Positions 1-12,200 of a DNA stretch of 64,000 nucleotides are shown here, one piece after another (positions within the stretch are counted from its first letter, which is position 1; each line of letters opens with the position of its first letter). The notes below the pieces were generated by a model. It did no database searches. It was given only the letters and a program-made list of their open reading frames with translations, and had not been told where the DNA came from. This DNA comes from Paramecium pentaurelia. Its lineage: Eukaryota; Ciliophora; Oligohymenophorea; Peniculida; Parameciidae. The stretch spans positions 252,727 through 316,726 of the forward strand of contig CAJJDO010000003.1 of the NCBI GenBank assembly GCA_905183005.1, written 5' to 3'. A program made the translations under genes and the position numbers.

Positions 1-170
1 AATGCAATAGGGTAGTTTGCATTATCAAAATAAAATACTATTAATAAATTATCATCATTCCTTTCTACATTGATTATCCCTGAAATTTTATTATTTCCAT
101 ATAATTCAAGTGTTTTTAATAATATTTGTCCTCTAACCACAATTATGTAGAGAAGTATAAATTATATCAT
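1..170 (-). CDS. 5' end of an unidentified protein, cut by the window edge
   Basis: Read on the minus strand from an ATG at 170, the frame stays open to the window edge (56 codons, TAA read as Gln). After a hydrophobic start the peptide runs through VVRGQILLKTLELYGNNKIS and on to an acidic stretch near ERNDDN, a normal soluble-protein composition. No family is recognised. The start is the first ATG in frame; a small intron near the start cannot be excluded. Confidence 0.4.
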
Positions 171-488
171 TATATTATAAAGTATCTGAAAAAATTAAAA
201 AAACAAATATTTTCACTAAGTATGATTAACGTTCCTACTATGAATAATTATTAAAATTAGTTTTAACTAATTTCAAAGATAGGATATCCATAATTAATAT
301 AGTTTTTCATAATCAAACAACTAATTAATACATCTTACTTTTTTTTCAAAATATTCATTAATATTTTATAAAATAAAATGCTTTAATTTTAAAGTTGTGT
401 GAATAATATTATTCTGAAGTAAGCATATGAGGAAATTAATGAAACAACAGAACTGCCTTAAATTTTAAAGCATTCTTCACTTACTCCC
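171..488. other. intergenic, no gene seen
   Basis: Very AT-rich spacer between a minus-strand start and a plus-strand start, so it should hold two divergent promoters. A short frame from ATG 427 stops at a TGA after about 25 codons and overlaps the better start at 489; I do not treat it as a gene. Confidence 0.5.
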
Positions 489-2475
489 ATGCCTATAGAA
501 ATGACAGCATCTTTATTAAGAATTAAGTAATAATTGCTTAAAGAAAATGAAAATGAATCATAGAAATAAATTTTATTAAAAGCAGGCTCTCTAGAAATCA
601 TTAGATTTATAAGTTAATTAGCAGATATGTATACAACATAATCAAAAGATAAAAATAAATCTGTAAATTAGATATTGAAACAAGAAAATTTAGGCTTAGA
701 ATTGTATTAAATATAATTATCTTAGTTCTGATATTTTATCTGAAATGAGACATGCATTAACTCATAAAGATATTCCAGATAAAAAGTTAATAATTTCTAC
801 AATCAATTATATTATTAGTTATTTAGAGAAGAATTATTGGAACATAAAATTAAAAGAGTAATCTCCAATATTGTAAATACGAGCTAATATTAAACACTTT
901 TTGGATTCTTTAAATGAGGAAGATTACATTAATTAATTTGAAATATATGATTAATATTCTTAACAATAATAATAGATCATAGTAATATTTTGTTTGGATT
1001 ATTTAATAGGTTTATCAGATTTTCATATTATTCATAAGGTAATTATACTTAATATATAGACAACTGAATAAAGACTTTAAGATAGAAGACTTGGTGATTA
1101 GAGAATTAAAATAATTTCCAAATTTACTATTTCACTAATTCAATTCTTGTATAATAATAAGAATACTAATCATGTCAAAAGATAACTTGCCAGAAGATAA
1201 TATATTTGTAATGATGATGCTTTCTTAAGACTTTATAATAAACTTAATGTAATTGGATATATTAAATCAAATATCAAATCATTTATTAAGGATTTAGAGT
1301 AAGAATTACCAGAACTATAGTCAAAGAAAATTCATTAATCTTTAGAACTAAACTAAAAAGTAGAAAATATAGATGAATTAATTGAATAGAAGGTGAAAAA
1401 ACCAAAATTAATAGGATCTTTATATTGTGATTACGTAAATAATATAAACAACTAAGATGAAATATGATAAGTCTAAAAATTGTTTAATAAATTTATTAAA
1501 GTAATAGAATTATAAAATAACAAAGTATTTATTCATTAATTATTTTAATTATTAAATTTTATGAGTTAAAACAATATATAAACAAGTCTGGCAATTTCAA
1601 AAGGTAATTTTGCTTTTTGTTTGTCAAATGATGAAAAACTATTAATCATTATCTAAAATGATCGATTAATTTCCTATGAATTATCCACAGGCAAATAAAA
1701 CATTATAACTCTATTTGATGAAATTAACTTAAATCATACTAAGATTTGTATATCATCAGATAATTCTATCTGTTGTGCAAGTGCATAAGCTACAATAAAC
1801 GGTCAGCTCAGTTTTATTTTACTTAAATTCGATTTATAAAAAAAATTATTATCTGAAACTTATTTAAATTATCATTTAATGTAAGTAGAACTATTAGAAT
1901 TTATACCTAATTCTTAAATATTGATTAGCTTAAGTATTGATGCCACCATTAAACTATTTGATTTTGCCTATTAAAAACCAAGGACTATATTAACAAGATG
2001 TTAGTAAAGACCCGTTTATTGTAGATTAATATAAAATTAGAACAGACTCATTATAATTGATAATTTAAGTAATATAAAATTACTTGATGCTAAAAATGAA
2101 AGATTGATAAAAAGTTTCAAATTAAAACAAGGAAATTGTCATAAGGCCATAGCTGATGAGAATGGTATAATAGCTTTATTAGGAAAATCAAAAAAATGTT
2201 ATTTGTATAATTTACCAAAATAAAAGATTATTAGAAAGTATTAGATTACTGGTAGTTTTAATTTGTTTAAAGTTCTTACTGATTATATAATTTTTTAAGA
2301 TAATGACTTGATTATGCTAATCAATATAGCCACTTGTTAATAAAAGTCTATAACGTTAAAAGACATTTAAAATATAAATAACATGATTTTTTAATAAAAT
2401 TTGGATAAATTAATCTTAAGTGATTGGGAATAGATACATATATTTGAAAATATATTATATTTTTAGGAATAATGA
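489..2475 (+). CDS. WD-repeat-like protein, about 631 aa
   Basis: Four introns restore the frame: 704-725, 1039-1059, 1393-1414 and 1482-1507 (21-26 nt, all ending TAG). The spliced length is an exact multiple of three and ends at TGA 2473-2475. The N-terminal third is helical and Gln/Lys-rich. The C-terminal 330 residues carry repeated beta-propeller-like units such as LAISKGNFAFCLSNDEKLL, SLSIDATIKLFDFA and NIKLLDAKNERLIKSF, which resemble degenerate WD40 blades. Such proteins are usually scaffolds; no partner can be named. ATG 489 is chosen because the upstream in-frame options lead nowhere. The WD assignment is inference from pattern, not from a full set of WD dipeptides. Confidence 0.7.
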
Positions 2476-2729
2476 TTCACTTAAATTATTTTATATAAAT
2501 TATTTATTATTATTTTAAGTTAATTACAATTTAAATTCTTTGTAAAATATCTTGTTTAAAATTCCTTAACGGACTATAATTTTACTATTTTAAAGAAAAA
2601 AATTCTTTTCAGCTTACTTCAACTCTTTTTATCAGAACAAATTCTATAGCTTCCTCCATAATATATTTTATAAAAGTTGTTGTGGAAATAATAATATATT
2701 GCATTTGATTATTAATATGTGTTAATACT

Positions 2730-3170
2730 TCATTTATTTTATTCTGTAATCCTTTTTTTGAAAGGGCTTTAGTCTCTTTTCTTTCTTTGATACATTTGTT
2801 TATTATGTCTAAAGTATAAATCGATATCAGTTTTGTTTTGTTAAATGAATTTGGAACACCACTAAAAATCTCCAAAAAATTTTCTTGCAATCTTCAGAGC
2901 CACTTTTGATTTAAAGAGTTTCTAAAAGTGCATCCTATTATAATTTTGGCTCTAGATTTTTATAAATTAGATGATAAATGGGTCTTATTTTACTATAGGC
3001 TATTCAAAACTATTGATTATGAATGTTGATAATTTCTTCCCTATGTTCTTATAGTAGTTTTTTGTTTCACCTGGGTATATATAAGGACTGAACTTTACAA
3101 TATGTTTCTTACAAACTTCCTAAATGGGTTCTGATTCATACTCTTCTTTAACTTCTTGCTTTACATTCAT
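2730..3170 (-). CDS. small orphan protein, 146 aa
   Basis: An uninterrupted minus-strand frame from ATG 3170 (with a TGA just upstream in the same frame) to TGA 2732-2730. The N-terminus is strongly acidic (MNVKQEVKEEYESEPIQE) and the rest is basic and aromatic, using TAA/TAG as Gln as neighbouring genes do. No domain is recognised. A second frame on the same strand, 2609-2890, is also open for 93 codons but lacks an ATG start, so I prefer this one. It is divergent from the small gene at 3208. Confidence 0.45.
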
Positions 3171-3207
3171 GAATTGTCTATCATCTTATAATTACTAACA
3201 AGTTTTT

Positions 3208-3495
3208 ATGTAAGGTAGTGGGACAGGACACAAATAGATTCCATAAGGATAGTAAAATAAACCCTAAAATGGAATTGATGAATTTGATTATATTGAATTG
3301 TCTTTCATATTTTATTTCAGTACTAAAAAAAGTCATGTTAGTTTCAATATCTACTCATTATTTGAAAAGAAAAAAAGAACTTTTAAAAGTGCATCTTCAA
3401 GAATAATTATATTAAAACTTCCTTCTCCTTTCTCAAAAATACTACAATAATGTATCAAAGTCAGCTAGTGTATCAAAATATTATTCTATTAGTGA
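3208..3495 (+). CDS. small orphan protein, 95 aa
   Basis: An intron-free frame from ATG 3208 to TGA 3493-3495. The first 35 residues are Gly/Gln-rich and polar (GSGTGHKQIPQGQQNKPQ, then NGIDEFDYIEL), as expected of a real N-terminus. The remainder is more hydrophobic and basic and less convincing. No family is recognised. Its start lies 37 bp from that of the minus-strand gene at 3170. Confidence 0.4.
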
Positions 3496-4201
3496 GTATC
3501 TTTGAGATTGAGCCTATGTATTTTGTTTGTCATAATTTTTTTTAGATCTCATGTCAAAAAAATATCAAGCGAATAAATCTACGAATCGAACTAATTATTC
3601 TGGGTCATAAAAATCTAAATAAATGAAATTTTGAACTTGAGATTGAATGATATTAAGTAACCAACACATAATTTTCAATCTCATCAATTTCTGTCTCATA
3701 AGTATATATATATATATCAAAAAAATAATATACTATTTAAATTGAAATAATATTAACTGAAAAAACAATTCTGATTTGAAAATCATAATCAAATAGTTTA
3801 AAACTTCATAAGTGAAGAGTTAAAAGAAATTTATAAAGTATCATAAAACAAAATGACTGTAAATTTTAAAAAATTATCTAATGAAGTTTGACAAAAAACA
3901 ATAGAATTAATATTTAATCTATTTAACTTAATTTTATTTAAAAATGGTACTCATATAATTAATAATATATGAAAAATATTTATTAAATCAATTTATTGAA
4001 GGTTGATAAAAATTTGTTGTTTTAAGAAACTTCATATAAAATTTTATATCATCTGATATTATTTTATTTGTTACAAAAATAAATTTTTATTATGTTTGAG
4101 GGATAGAATATATAATCAAATTGCTTCCTATTTTTATTCAATATAATAATTTTTTGTTCATATTTAATTGAAAATTTTTAATGATTATATTTAATACTTG
4201 A
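3496..4201. other. intergenic, AT-rich, short TA run
   Basis: No supported gene. The stretch contains a short TA dinucleotide run at about 3703-3717 and a 28-codon frame beginning with the ATG near 3551, too short to call. Confidence 0.5.
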
Positions 4202-5934
4202 ATGGATTTTTAAATTTGCTAAAATACTCAAAGTCCAGAAAAATTTTTATGTCTAAATGAAGAATGTTATTTAGCTGAGAAAAAACAAATTTAATGTTAT
4301 TAGTGTCTTACTAAATATCATTTAAATAAGAAAAAGGTCGTAAGACATATGGATGATTTCATAGAGCTAGAATAATTTATAAATGAAATTAAAAAAAAGT
4401 AAACTAGAAGATAAACTTTCATTTAAATGATATTTTAATAAGCACTTGACTTTTAGAAGAGCAAAATTTAGGAAGTGTAACTAAGTAAAAATCCTGACTT
4501 AATTAAAAATGCAACAGAAAAAATTGAAGGAGATACTGCAAAATTTTTAAAGTCTTTGCATACTTAATATTTAGATCAAAAGTTCACATTTCCATATCAA
4601 AACTCATTTCATTTATAATATATTAAATTTTACTTTGAAAATGAAAATAAATGTTAGGAAGACGCAAAATAAAAATTAGCAATACTATTCTCATAAATTG
4701 AGAAGTACATGCAGACACTTGATTTAGACATTCGTACCACAATGAAAAGGTTAATATTAGATTTATTAAGCTTTTTAGGTCTTATTAGAAATTAGAATTA
4801 CTTGAAAAATAAGTTACTTAATATAGTAAATAATCATTTTACAATAAATTATAATTATTGATGCTCTTATTAATATTGCCATATTTAGTGTATTTGTAGA
4901 TGAATCAATTAGAGATAATATAATATTAAAGACAATAAGAATAGACTACTGAAATATAAGAGTATTTAATAAAGGAATTAGTAATTTTGAAGGATAAATA
5001 AAATTTACTTGATAAAAAATTAGAATATATATGGTTGAATTAAACTGAAAATATATCATAATTAAATAGTACCCTTTTAGAAGCAGTAGATGGTATTTAA
5101 AAACTAAAACTTCGATTTGATACTTTCAAATAAAGTTCTACTCTTAATTTAGAGAAAGTTAAGATAAATTATTAGACTAATTTTGAAGCCTTATAAAACA
5201 ACCTAACCTAATTTTATACTTAGGAAGTCTATTTAAAAAGTTAAATTTAATAAATTTCATCAAAGGTTGAAGACATATTTGTAAATTAAGTAGATACATT
5301 GAATAAATAGAAGAAAGTGTAAAAGGAATAATTGAAAAAATTAAAGGATATGATAAATTAGATGGAAGGAAAATAAGTGATGAGAAAAATAATTAAATTG
5401 AAGAATTATTTATATTCACTCTTGAATTATAGACATTTAATAAAAATACAATTAAATTTACCTAATACAGAAGTCAAAGATTTTTAATTAATTTATGAAG
5501 AATTATTTGATAAACCTATATTACTTTATACAATGATGTCTATATAATAAATAGTCTATAAAAATGAGGGTGATAATCCTTTAGTATGTTTAGGAGGTTC
5601 AAATATATAAAGTAAGGATAGTATTGATTTAATTGCGTGTGATTTCGCAAATGATATTTTTAGACCAACTTTTGAGTCTGATAAGGCTCTTAAAAGTAGT
5701 CATGGAGATATCTATTGGTATTAAGTATAAGAATCTTCATTTGGATTTGCACCTAATGAAAATATAAAATTATTATATTGTGATGATTATGATGAAGAAA
5801 ATGAATACAGATTAAGTTATTGGTATAATCTAAGATCATCATCAGGAGGACGTAGATTAGGTAAAGAAACATTGTTAGAGAATTCAACTTAACATAAATT
5901 ATAAATATATTTATTGAAGCCTCCATTTTAATGA
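4202..5934 (+). CDS. ciliate zinc-binding / coiled-coil protein with a membrane segment, 567 aa
   Basis: ATG 4202 to TGA 5932-5934 with one 29-nt intron (4750-4778). The N-terminus has a Cys/His cluster (C at residue 6, then FLCLNEECYLAEKKQIQCY, QCLTKYH) that looks like a small zinc-binding fold. About 150 residues later comes a hydrophobic stretch (LQLLMLLLILPYLVYL) that could cross a membrane. A long Lys/Gln/Glu coiled coil follows (residues ~210-420). The C-terminal ~110 residues form a Gly-containing globular domain with CLGGSNIQ, IYWYQVQESSFGFAP and SSSGGRRLG. I do not recognise the family by name. The order zinc cluster, coiled coil, globular C-terminus suggests a scaffold or E3-like adaptor, but that is inference. 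Confidence 0.7.
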
Positions 5935-5969
5935 TAAATTCAATTAGTTTTTATTATATTAATTTTATT

Positions 5970-7031
5970 TCATTAATTTGGTCTAATTAAGATCTTTCCT
6001 TAAGTTTGATTCAATTTATAAAATTCTATTCCTTCATTAATTTTATCTAAAGGATATTAATTAGCATATTCTGTCTTTAAAGTTGTTTTGAGTAATTCAT
6101 TTAATTTCTTTTAAGCATTAATATCAACAAATGGATTATATTTGTGAATTGAAGTAGGTAATAAGAATCCCTTAACAATTTTACTTTTAAAAAGTAAATC
6201 ATTTGCTGTAACATCACTAATAGGTTATCCTGATAATAATCCATAAACTAAAGCAGTTGATTTATTTGGTAATTGACTGAGTATTTAACCCGTCAGACTT
6301 CCCCCAATGGCATCAAAAAAAACAGTAGCACTAAAAGAATGAAAAAAAAGAATATTACTTCAATTAAGTAGCTAAGACATTTAAATCTTTGAAAAAGGTT
6401 TCTGATGTTTGATTTAAAACATATTTTGCACCTTCTTTTTATAGTAGATCAACCTATTCTTGTCTTCTGACAACATTAATGACGTCAATTCCAGAATCTT
6501 AGAAATATCTAACTAACATTCTGCCTAAGGCTGAACCGGCAGCAGTATGAACTATAGCCTTAGCTCCTAGTTCTTAAGTTTCTATTAACATGAGTATGAC
6601 TGTAACAGGGTTAATTATAGATGAGGCTCCTAGTTCAAAGGATATAACATCATCCAATGGTATTATTTATTGACTGGAAGTGACAGAATATTATCCATAG
6701 CTACCATAGTTTGAATGAGCATTAAATGCAACTTTAGTACCTACCTTCACATTCTCTACATTAGGTCTATTAGATAAATCTTTAGAATATACCCTAATTG
6801 GACTACGATGCCTGATCCTTCAATTCCTGGGACTGCTGGTAATACTATTCTGGTAGGATAATGTCCTTCATTTAATGCTAGATCTGATGGATTGACTGGT
6901 GCTGCTTCAACTTTTATCAATATTTCTCCTTCTTTTAATTAAGGTGTTTCTATTTCAACAATTTGAAGTGCTTTTCGGTATTCAACTAATTAGGCTGCCT
7001 TAAAGGTTTTAGGAATTATGAATTGTTACAT
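5970..7031 (-). CDS. MDR-family NAD(P)H-dependent quinone oxidoreductase / enoyl reductase-like
   Basis: Minus strand, ATG 7031 to TGA 5972-5970, introns 6767-6792 (26 nt) and 6331-6358 (28 nt), 335 aa, the usual size for the family. The N-terminal GroES-like domain shows VKVEAAPVNPSDLALNEGHY (degenerate at its first residue) and LPAVPGIEGSG. The nucleotide-binding half has IVHTAAGSALGRMLVRYF, a GxxxGxM variant of the family's dinucleotide loop, followed by VINVVRRQEQVDLLQKEGA. No structural-zinc cysteine cluster is seen, which fits quinone oxidoreductase or mitochondrial 2-enoyl thioester reductase (MECR) rather than alcohol dehydrogenase. Which of the two cannot be settled here. It converges with the upstream gene, leaving a 35 bp gap between stops. 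Confidence 0.88.
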
Positions 7032-7279
7032 AAATAAAATTTTATATCTTTTTGAAATAATTAGAATTTAATTAGTGAAGAATAATTCTGAATTCCAAAA
7101 AATTGATTATTTATTTCATCATTAAATTAAAAAATAGAGATATATAATATGATTATTTAAGATACTAAGAAAAGGAATAATTAAAATAAAATAAGTAAAT
7201 AGATTAAAAATGTACAATAAATACAGATAAAATTATTTGATAATAAATTAATCAATTAAGAATTAATTATATTAATATT

Positions 7280-9224
7280 ATGAGTGGAAAATAAATTGGA
7301 GATTATATACTTCTTGAAGAATTAGGAAAGGGATCTTTTGGTTGTGTAACTTTATAATATTATTAATAATTCAATAGGTTTATAAATGTTAGAACATCAT
7401 TGATTAATCATTTCATGCAATCAAAATTATTCAATTTCAATCTTTAAGTAATTGTGAAGGAATGGTTGGAGAATTATTAAAGGATGAGATAAGTGTACTT
7501 GCTAAAATAGACTCACCTAATGTTTTGAAATTAGAACATTATTTTTAATCAAAAACCAATTGTTATATTGTAATGGAATATTGTAATGGTAAATATATAT
7601 TATTTAAATAATATATAGGAGGAGATTTAGAAAGATACTGGGAGAAAAATGGAAGAATAATAAAGGAACAGAAAGTTATAGAGATCATTATACAAATTCT
7701 AAATGGATTAAGTTAATTACATAAATAGAATGTTATACATAGAGATATTAAATTAGCCAATATTTTGATGCATGATGACCTTATTAAAATTGCTGATCTT
7801 GGTTTCTGTAAGCAATTGCAAAATTAAGTTTATTTATAAAATACTTTAAGGATATGGAAGTCAGTTTATGTTTAGGTACACCAGGTACAATGGCACCTGA
7901 AGTAGCTGGATTTGAGAGTTATGGCTTATAATCAGATATCTTTTCCATAGGATGCATATTTTATTAACTTTTATATGGTGAGTTACCTTTTGAATGTTTA
8001 AACATAAAATCCTATATAAAAGCTATTAATTAATGTAATTATATTAAGTATTTAATTTATAGAGAATATCAACTTTGATAAAAATGATGTTGTTATATAA
8101 AATGAAGTGAAAGAAATTATAAGCAAAATGTTGAAAGTTGATCCAAAATAAAGATTAACATTTCCTCAATTATATCAATATCCTTTATTTAAAAATATTC
8201 AAAAAATGTCTTTAGCAAGTTAAATTGCAATCAACAATATGAGAAATTAAGAAACTACAAATTTTTATAATGACATATATAGCAATAATTAAGATATTCA
8301 GATATAATAGGAAGGTATGACAGCCTTAAGATCAAATAGAGAAAGTTTAAGAACTCAAACAGAAAATTAACATGAATAATTTCAATAAATAGGGAATCTA
8401 TAGAATATCAATAATAATAATTAATATTTGTAAGATAATGTATCAAAATTGGCATTTGAAATTATGGCAGCCCAATAATTGTGTCCAAAGTAATAATCAA
8501 TTCATAATACATTATAATAATTATAAGAAAGTGAATCAATATTTAAAACAGATAGATATTAAAATAATTATAGCTTAATTGCTAAAACTTAATAGAATCA
8601 ATTATTAATTTAGGAATTTCGTTTTTTATTAGATGCATTGGAATATTGCAATAGAACATATATTGAAATTGATTAAATTTAATTTATAAATGAAAGCAAA
8701 GTAAACTTAATTTAATATTATATTAGCCATTGATGGGTAAATTTATGCTATAAAAAAGAATAAGATGTGAAAGCAAAAAGTATTTTTAAATAAAATAAGA
8801 GAATCCATCCTATGATGAATTAAATTAAATGGAAGAAGTTTTTAAATAATATCTTTTAAATTAAGTATTTGAAAAATTACTTCATGAGATGTATTATTTT
8901 AAGATAATATCTAATAGCAAAAGTTCTTCTTCACTATAAAGTGGATTAATATATGCATATTTAAATGAATTAAAAGAGGATGAAACAGGAATATTTCACT
9001 AAAATTATTGGTAAGCATTAAGTGAATTACATGCATTAATTAAATTAGAAATCAATAGAGAAACTGATAATAAAAAAAAGAAGATTTTAGTAATGTTTTT
9101 ACTTCATTTATAAAGATGTATGCATTTTTAAGATTTGTGTACATAAAAAATAGATTTTGAAGAAGAATTTTTACATATAAAAAAGAAAAATTTGATTGAT
9201 TTGATTAAGAGAGTTTAATATTGA
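7280..9224 (+). CDS. ATG1/ULK-like serine/threonine kinase, 601 aa
   Basis: Five introns (first at 7346-7377; the others 30, 23, 28 and 26 nt) give an exact reading frame. Residues ~8-265 are a protein kinase: glycine loop GKGSFGCVYK, catalytic lysine in HAIKII, IVMEYCNGGDL hinge, catalytic loop VIHRDIKLANIL, activation segment LGTPGTMAPEV and GYGLQSDIFSIGCIFYQLL-like subdomain IX. The DFG motif reads DLG (IADLGFCKQL). The hinge and the EYCNGGDLE pattern resemble ATG1/ULK kinases, which start autophagy. After a Gln/Asn-rich linker, the last ~180 residues are helical, as expected for the ULK C-terminal region that binds ATG13. ULK assignment is by pattern; a generic CAMK-like kinase is the alternative. 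Confidence 0.85.
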
Positions 9225-9263
9225 TATTTATATTCAAATTTTACATTTATTATATATTATATT

Positions 9264-12200
9264 ATGTTTCTAATACTATTATTACTTTATTAAGTGTCTT
9301 GTGGGAGAGTTAGACCATATGGACCAAGATCACTAACAATGTCTAATGTTAACCCTAATGGGTATTTTGATTAGATCAATTATATATAGTTGGTCCGAAT
9401 ACAATTTTACTATGATATTTGATACAACCTTACCATCATCAGGAATTTTAGTGATTGAGTTCCCTGAAGCAAATTATCCTGATAGATTAGGATTACGTCC
9501 AGATACAATTTTATATGCACCTTACCCTCTTACAAGAACTTTTGTTTAGAATGATAGATCACTGGAAATTCAATTAGGAGAATGGCCAATTGAAACTCCT
9601 TTGACAGTAACAATTTCAGGAATAATTAATTCATAAAAATAAGGAGGCACTGGAAATTTCAAAGTCTATACAAAACTTAATTCTCATATTGTTGATATTA
9701 ATAGAAATTTTGCTGTTATTGGATTAGCAGGAGAAACAATACAATTATTATCAGCATAAATGTCTATTGATAACAATTATGCTGGAGAAGTTACAAATTA
9801 TTTAGCATCTCTCTAACCTAGTTAGGATTTGGATAGCAGAATTGATTTCATTATTTAATTCCCAGAATTATATGATCTTTCCCAATTGAAAAAGTGTACT
9901 TGTAATGTTTTCACTCCTATTTGTACTGTACATAATAATTTTAAAAATTAAATTCTTGTATCAGGCAATCAAAATTCTATTTCAAAAGGAACTAGTGTTT
10001 AAATAACTTTTAATGATATTGTTAATCCATCAAGGAAAATGAAAACACCTCTTTTTAATTTTAGAGTAGTTGAAAGAAAAACAAATAATACATTATAGGA
10101 ATCATCAGCAGTTAATGGGTTGGAAATCTTAGCAGGATAGATTAAATTAGTCTAATTGGAAATTCTTTATTATTAACCTTATATCTATTACAAAAGAGAT
10201 TTTAGATTATAATTTAGACCTAAAAATGGATTTTAATATGCTAAAATATCAACTGATTTTTATGAAATATTGAGTTGTCAAATCACTAGAGGATTATTAG
10301 ATCCAAGTAAATTTTAAGATAGTGTATGCAGTCCTTTAGGAAGAGATATGTTTTTATCTAATTTTTAATCATATGTAGAATCTGATTATAGTTATGAATT
10401 TGTAGAAGTCCGTTTTAAAGCAAGAATTGGAGATAGAGTTATTCTTACAAATCCAGTTGAAATATACACATATAAAGATTCAGATTATTTATATCTAACA
10501 GATTAAGATACCTTGTCTATTAATAGTTAATTACAAATAGTATTATGGCCAATAGTTAATCCCACTTTAACTTATACAATTACATTTGATGATCCTTTAG
10601 TTTAAACTAATGTTTATCCTTAAACCAATGCTTAAATAACTATAGTATATACTGCAAAGGTTGGTATTAGTCTAACAACAAAAACTGTATTTGGTTTGGA
10701 AGTCCCATCAGATTTTTAAGGAGTTCCAGAATGTACATTCAAAGATCCAAATGATGTCATGGTTGATGTAACATGTGATTTTGGACTTGGATTTTTAAAT
10801 ATTACAAATGTATTTGATTACTATGATTCTACTATTAAAGGAGCTGTTATAACTATTAAAGGTCTTTTAACACCAGAAAATGCTGGAAATTTTCCTATTG
10901 GAGTGTTTGTGTAAGATCAAAATAATGTTTATTATAATAATGATACTTTTGTAATATCACCACCAACATTTAAAAAAACTACAGGAGCTCCTGAATTAAC
11001 TACAGCAGTTAGTTAATTATCAATTCATTAAAATTAATAGACTGCTATATAGATTTAACTTCAATTAGATTGTGATGTTTCAGCTGGAGTAAAAAATATG
11101 AATGATCCTTATGTTCCATTTACAACTATAGAAGTCTATTTTTATTAGTATTATATTACAAATAATGTATTTGAGTATGATTTAGGATCAGGATTGCCTG
11201 ATCTATCATAATATGGTTGTTAATTTTAAGATGGATTTGTGACTAGTTCTGGTAATTAATTATCATGTGCCTTATTTCATGGTCTAAATACTGCAACACC
11301 AACATTTGCAAATTATGCAATGATTAAGATTTAAGGTTATGCAGCAATTACAGCAACAAATACATCACCTGTTACTATTTCTTTGAAAATACCAGTGAAA
11401 TATCCATCAACTATTGGAGCTATTCCTAGAATAAGAGTTGATCTTGTAAAATACAATCAAAAAATCAAATCTATATTAAGGTCTTAATCATTTAATATTG
11501 GAGCTGTTAAAAATTCTGTTGGAAATGCTTTAACTGTATTTAGTGGGCCAGTATTAGAAAATCCTAAATTATAAGTAGAAACTACTTTAACTTATAAATT
11601 TAAAACAGTTATAAGTTTATCTAAATCTAAATTAAATGGAATATATTTTGAAATACCTAGTGGATTTACTTTCAATTCTAATAAATTATTAGTAAGTATT
11701 GATGGTGTCTATTAAGAACCAGAAGTCATCTAATATTTTCCTAAATTTATTTTTATAATGACTAAATTGTCCTAATTATCAAATGGTATAACTCACACAT
11801 TGATTTTTGAAAGAGTAGATATACCAGTTAGTCTTCCATCTTCAAGTGTAACTCATGACATTAAAACTGCATCTGGTGGATAATTTGCTGATACAGCTAC
11901 ATTTACAATACCTACTTTAACTAAAGGATCTCTTCTAGATATTAGTTTAACTTTATCATCAGATTATTAATAGCATCCTTATGTTAATTATTCAATTTCA
12001 TTTACAACATCTATGAAATCATATGATGGATCAATGATAATAATTGATTTCCCATTAGGATATGATATATAAGCATCCAATGCTTATTTAGATAATATAC
12101 CTTATACAAATTTAAAAAACTCAACTACTAACACTATTAATTATGATATGCCAACAATTAGAAAATTCAGAGTTCTTAACTTTGCTCCATTAATAAAAGG

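Noticed and set aside
2609..2890. A 93-codon minus-strand open frame
   Set aside because: It has no ATG start, an in-frame TGA just upstream, and overlaps a better frame (2730-3170) that has a clean start and an acidic N-terminus.
3703..3717. TA run as a telomere or origin signal
   Set aside because: Ciliate macronuclear telomeres of this group are G-rich (CCCCAA/CCCAAA type); this is a plain microsatellite.
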